Source of the DNA: Phenylobacterium glaciei
Lineage (GTDB): Bacteria > Pseudomonadota > Alphaproteobacteria > Caulobacterales > Caulobacteraceae
Length of the DNA: 64,000 bases
Direction: 5' to 3'
Assembly: GCF_016772415.1 (NCBI RefSeq)
Contig: NZ_JAGSGD010000001.1
Location: 1-64,000, forward strand
Below the pieces are notes generated by a model. It searched no databases. It was not told the DNA's origin and saw only the letters and a program-made list of their open reading frames with translations. The translations under genes and the position numbers were made by a program. This document shows, in pieces, positions 62,739 through 64,000 of this stretch. Every line of letters begins with the position of its first letter. The stretch's first letter is position 1.

Positions 62739-64000
62739 ATGACCGACACGCCGATCGCCGACGCCCCGCCCATCCCCGACCTGCCCCGCGACGCCACCCA
62801 GGACGGGCCCGCGGTCCGGCTCTATCTGGTGGACGGCTCGGGCTTCATCTTCCGGGCCTTCCACGCCTTGCCGCCCCTGACCCGCAAGAGCGACGGCCTG
62901 CCGATCGGCGCGGTCTCGGGTTTCTGCAACATGCTGTGGAAACTGCTGGTGGACATGAAGGCGCAGGACGACGCGCCCACGCACCTGGCCGTGGTGTTCG
63001 ACCATTCGGAGAAGACCTTCCGCAACAAGCTCTACGACAAGTACAAGGCCCACCGCCCGCCGCCGCCGGAGGACCTGGTGCCGCAGTTCCCCCTGGTGCG
63101 GGACGCTACCCGAGCCTTCGGCGTGCACAGCCTGGAGCTGCCGGGCTATGAGGCCGACGACATCATCGCCGCCTATGCCTGCAAGGTCCGCGACATGGGG
63201 GGCGAGGTGCGGATCATCTCGTCGGACAAGGACCTGATGCAGCTGGTGGGCGACCGGGTCTTTATGCTCGACACCATGAAGAACCTGCTGATCGGCCGTG
63301 AGCAGGTCGTGGAGAAGTTCGGGGTCCAGCCCGAGAAGGTGGTGGAGGTCCAGGCCCTGTGCGGCGACAGCGTCGACAATGTGCCGGGCGCGCCGGGGAT
63401 CGGCATCAAGACCGCCGCCCTGCTGATCAACGAATATGGCGACCTCGACACGCTGCTGGCCCGGGCCGGCGAGATCAAACAGGACAAGCGCCGCCAGACC
63501 CTGATCGACTTCGCCGACCAGATCCGGCTATCGCGGCAGCTGGTGCAGCTGGACTGCGACACCCCCCTGCCCTCCCCCATCGACGACCTGAGGGTGGCCG
63601 AACCGACAGCCGAGGTGCTGGCCGCCTTCCTGGAGGAGATGGGCCTGCACACCCTGGGTCGCCGGGTGGCCAGCGGCGGCGGCGGGGCCACGGCGCCGGC
63701 CGCGCCGAGCACCCCCGCGCCGCGCCCGACGAGCGTCACCGACCACGGCCCCATCGACGTCACCAAATATGTCTGTGTCCGCGACCTGGAGACCCTCGAC
63801 GCCTGGATCGCCAAGGCCCATGCGGCGGGCGTCATCGCCTTCGACACCGAGACCGACTCGCTGTCCTCGGCCAATGCCGGCCTCTGCGGCGTGTCCCTGG
63901 CCATCGCGCCCGGCGAAGCCTGCTACATTCCGGTGGGCCACGAGCATGAGGGCGGACTGGAGTTCGACGCCCCGGCCGACCTGACCCAGATCACCCACGA
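62739..64000 (+). CDS. polA: DNA polymerase I (5' part; runs off the window)
   Basis: The first 420 codons of PolA; the frame is open to the window end and the polymerase domain lies beyond. Residues about 27-290 are the 5'-3' exonuclease/FEN domain (YLVDGSGFIFRAFHAL, VVFDHSEKTFRNKLY, LPGYEADDIIAAYA, VQALCGDSVDNVPGAPGIG). A Pro/Ala-rich linker follows near 330-350, and the 3'-5' exonuclease begins with FDTETDSLS (D369, E371), so both catalytic acids of proofreading motif I are kept. ATG 62739 precedes a 25-residue variable leader. Divergent from dnaN. Confidence 0.95.
   Translation, partial: MTDTPIADAPPIPDLPRDATQDGPAVRLYLVDGSGFIFRAFHALPPLTRKSDGLPIGAVSGFCNMLWKLLVDMKAQDDAPTHLAVVFDHSEKTFRNKLYDKYKAHRPPPPEDLVPQFPLVRDATRAFGVHSLELPGYEADDIIAAYACKVRDMGGEVRIISSDKDLMQLVGDRVFMLDTMKNLLIGREQVVEKFGVQPEKVVEVQALCGDSVDNVPGAPGIGIKTAALLINEYGDLDTLLARAGEIKQDKRRQTLIDFADQIRLSRQLVQLDCDTPLPSPIDDLRVAEPTAEVLAAFLEEMGLHTLGRRVASGGGGATAPAAPSTPAPRPTSVTDHGPIDVTKYVCVRDLETLDAWIAKAHAAGVIAFDTETDSLSSANAGLCGVSLAIAPGEACYIPVGHEHEGGLEFDAPADLTQITH

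Overview
The window is a gene-dense, high-GC chromosomal segment with third codon positions strongly biased to G/C. The gene set fits an alphaproteobacterium of the order Caulobacterales, most likely Phenylobacterium or a close Caulobacter relative. Supporting features are a class I lysyl-tRNA synthetase, a dnaN / recF-gyrB neighbourhood, PurU, a patatin-bdhA pair, and two families of palindromic intergenic repeats of the kind common in these genomes. The taxon is inferred from gene content, not from a database match. I see no rRNA, tRNA, CRISPR array, prophage or insertion sequence.

Left part (1-17.5 kb): two divergent citrate synthase-family genes, one with a fused DNA-binding domain, are followed by a cation diffusion facilitator, a GST-queG pair, a minus-strand GST / enoyl-CoA hydratase / GST cluster, and a translationally coupled patatin-3-hydroxybutyrate dehydrogenase pair. 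Then come an MFS carrier, a globin, an old-yellow-enzyme homologue, the broken remnant of a secreted amidohydrolase, a DedA protein, rfbC-tesB, a glycosyltransferase and argE.

Middle (17.5-41 kb): purU; a tightly coupled oxidoreductase / NTF2 / phosphotransferase operon lying between two direct copies of a double-hairpin repeat; a histidine-rich polytopic membrane protein of unknown function; an FKBP lipoprotein; ilvA; an envelope-type GNAT acyltransferase; a double ABC ATPase with mannose-1-phosphate guanylyltransferase; gmhB with an ABC-2 exporter; a ligase-associated exonuclease/DNA ligase repair pair; two thioesterases; an orphan phosphonate-type binding protein; class I lysS; and a large zinc metalloprotease.

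Right part (41-64 kb): a MerR regulator with an acyl-CoA dehydrogenase and an OsmC protein; a cysK-monooxygenase-vsr operon next to a cytosine methyltransferase; a lipoprotein; a twice-frameshifted GIY-YIG gene set between repeat palindromes; an N-acyl-D-amino-acid deacylase-type amidohydrolase; a BLUF photoreceptor; recQ; a soluble chemoreceptor-like protein; a methyltransferase; and the replication cluster gyrB-recF, two secreted TonB-like proteins, dnaN and the 5' part of polA.

The points I find most unusual are the one-unit and two-unit cysteine-patterned secreted proteins between recF and dnaN, the histidine-rich membrane protein, five convergent gene pairs that end on a shared CTAG stop, the GIY-YIG/repeat island, and the citrate synthase pair with phased TTGAT repeats between its members.
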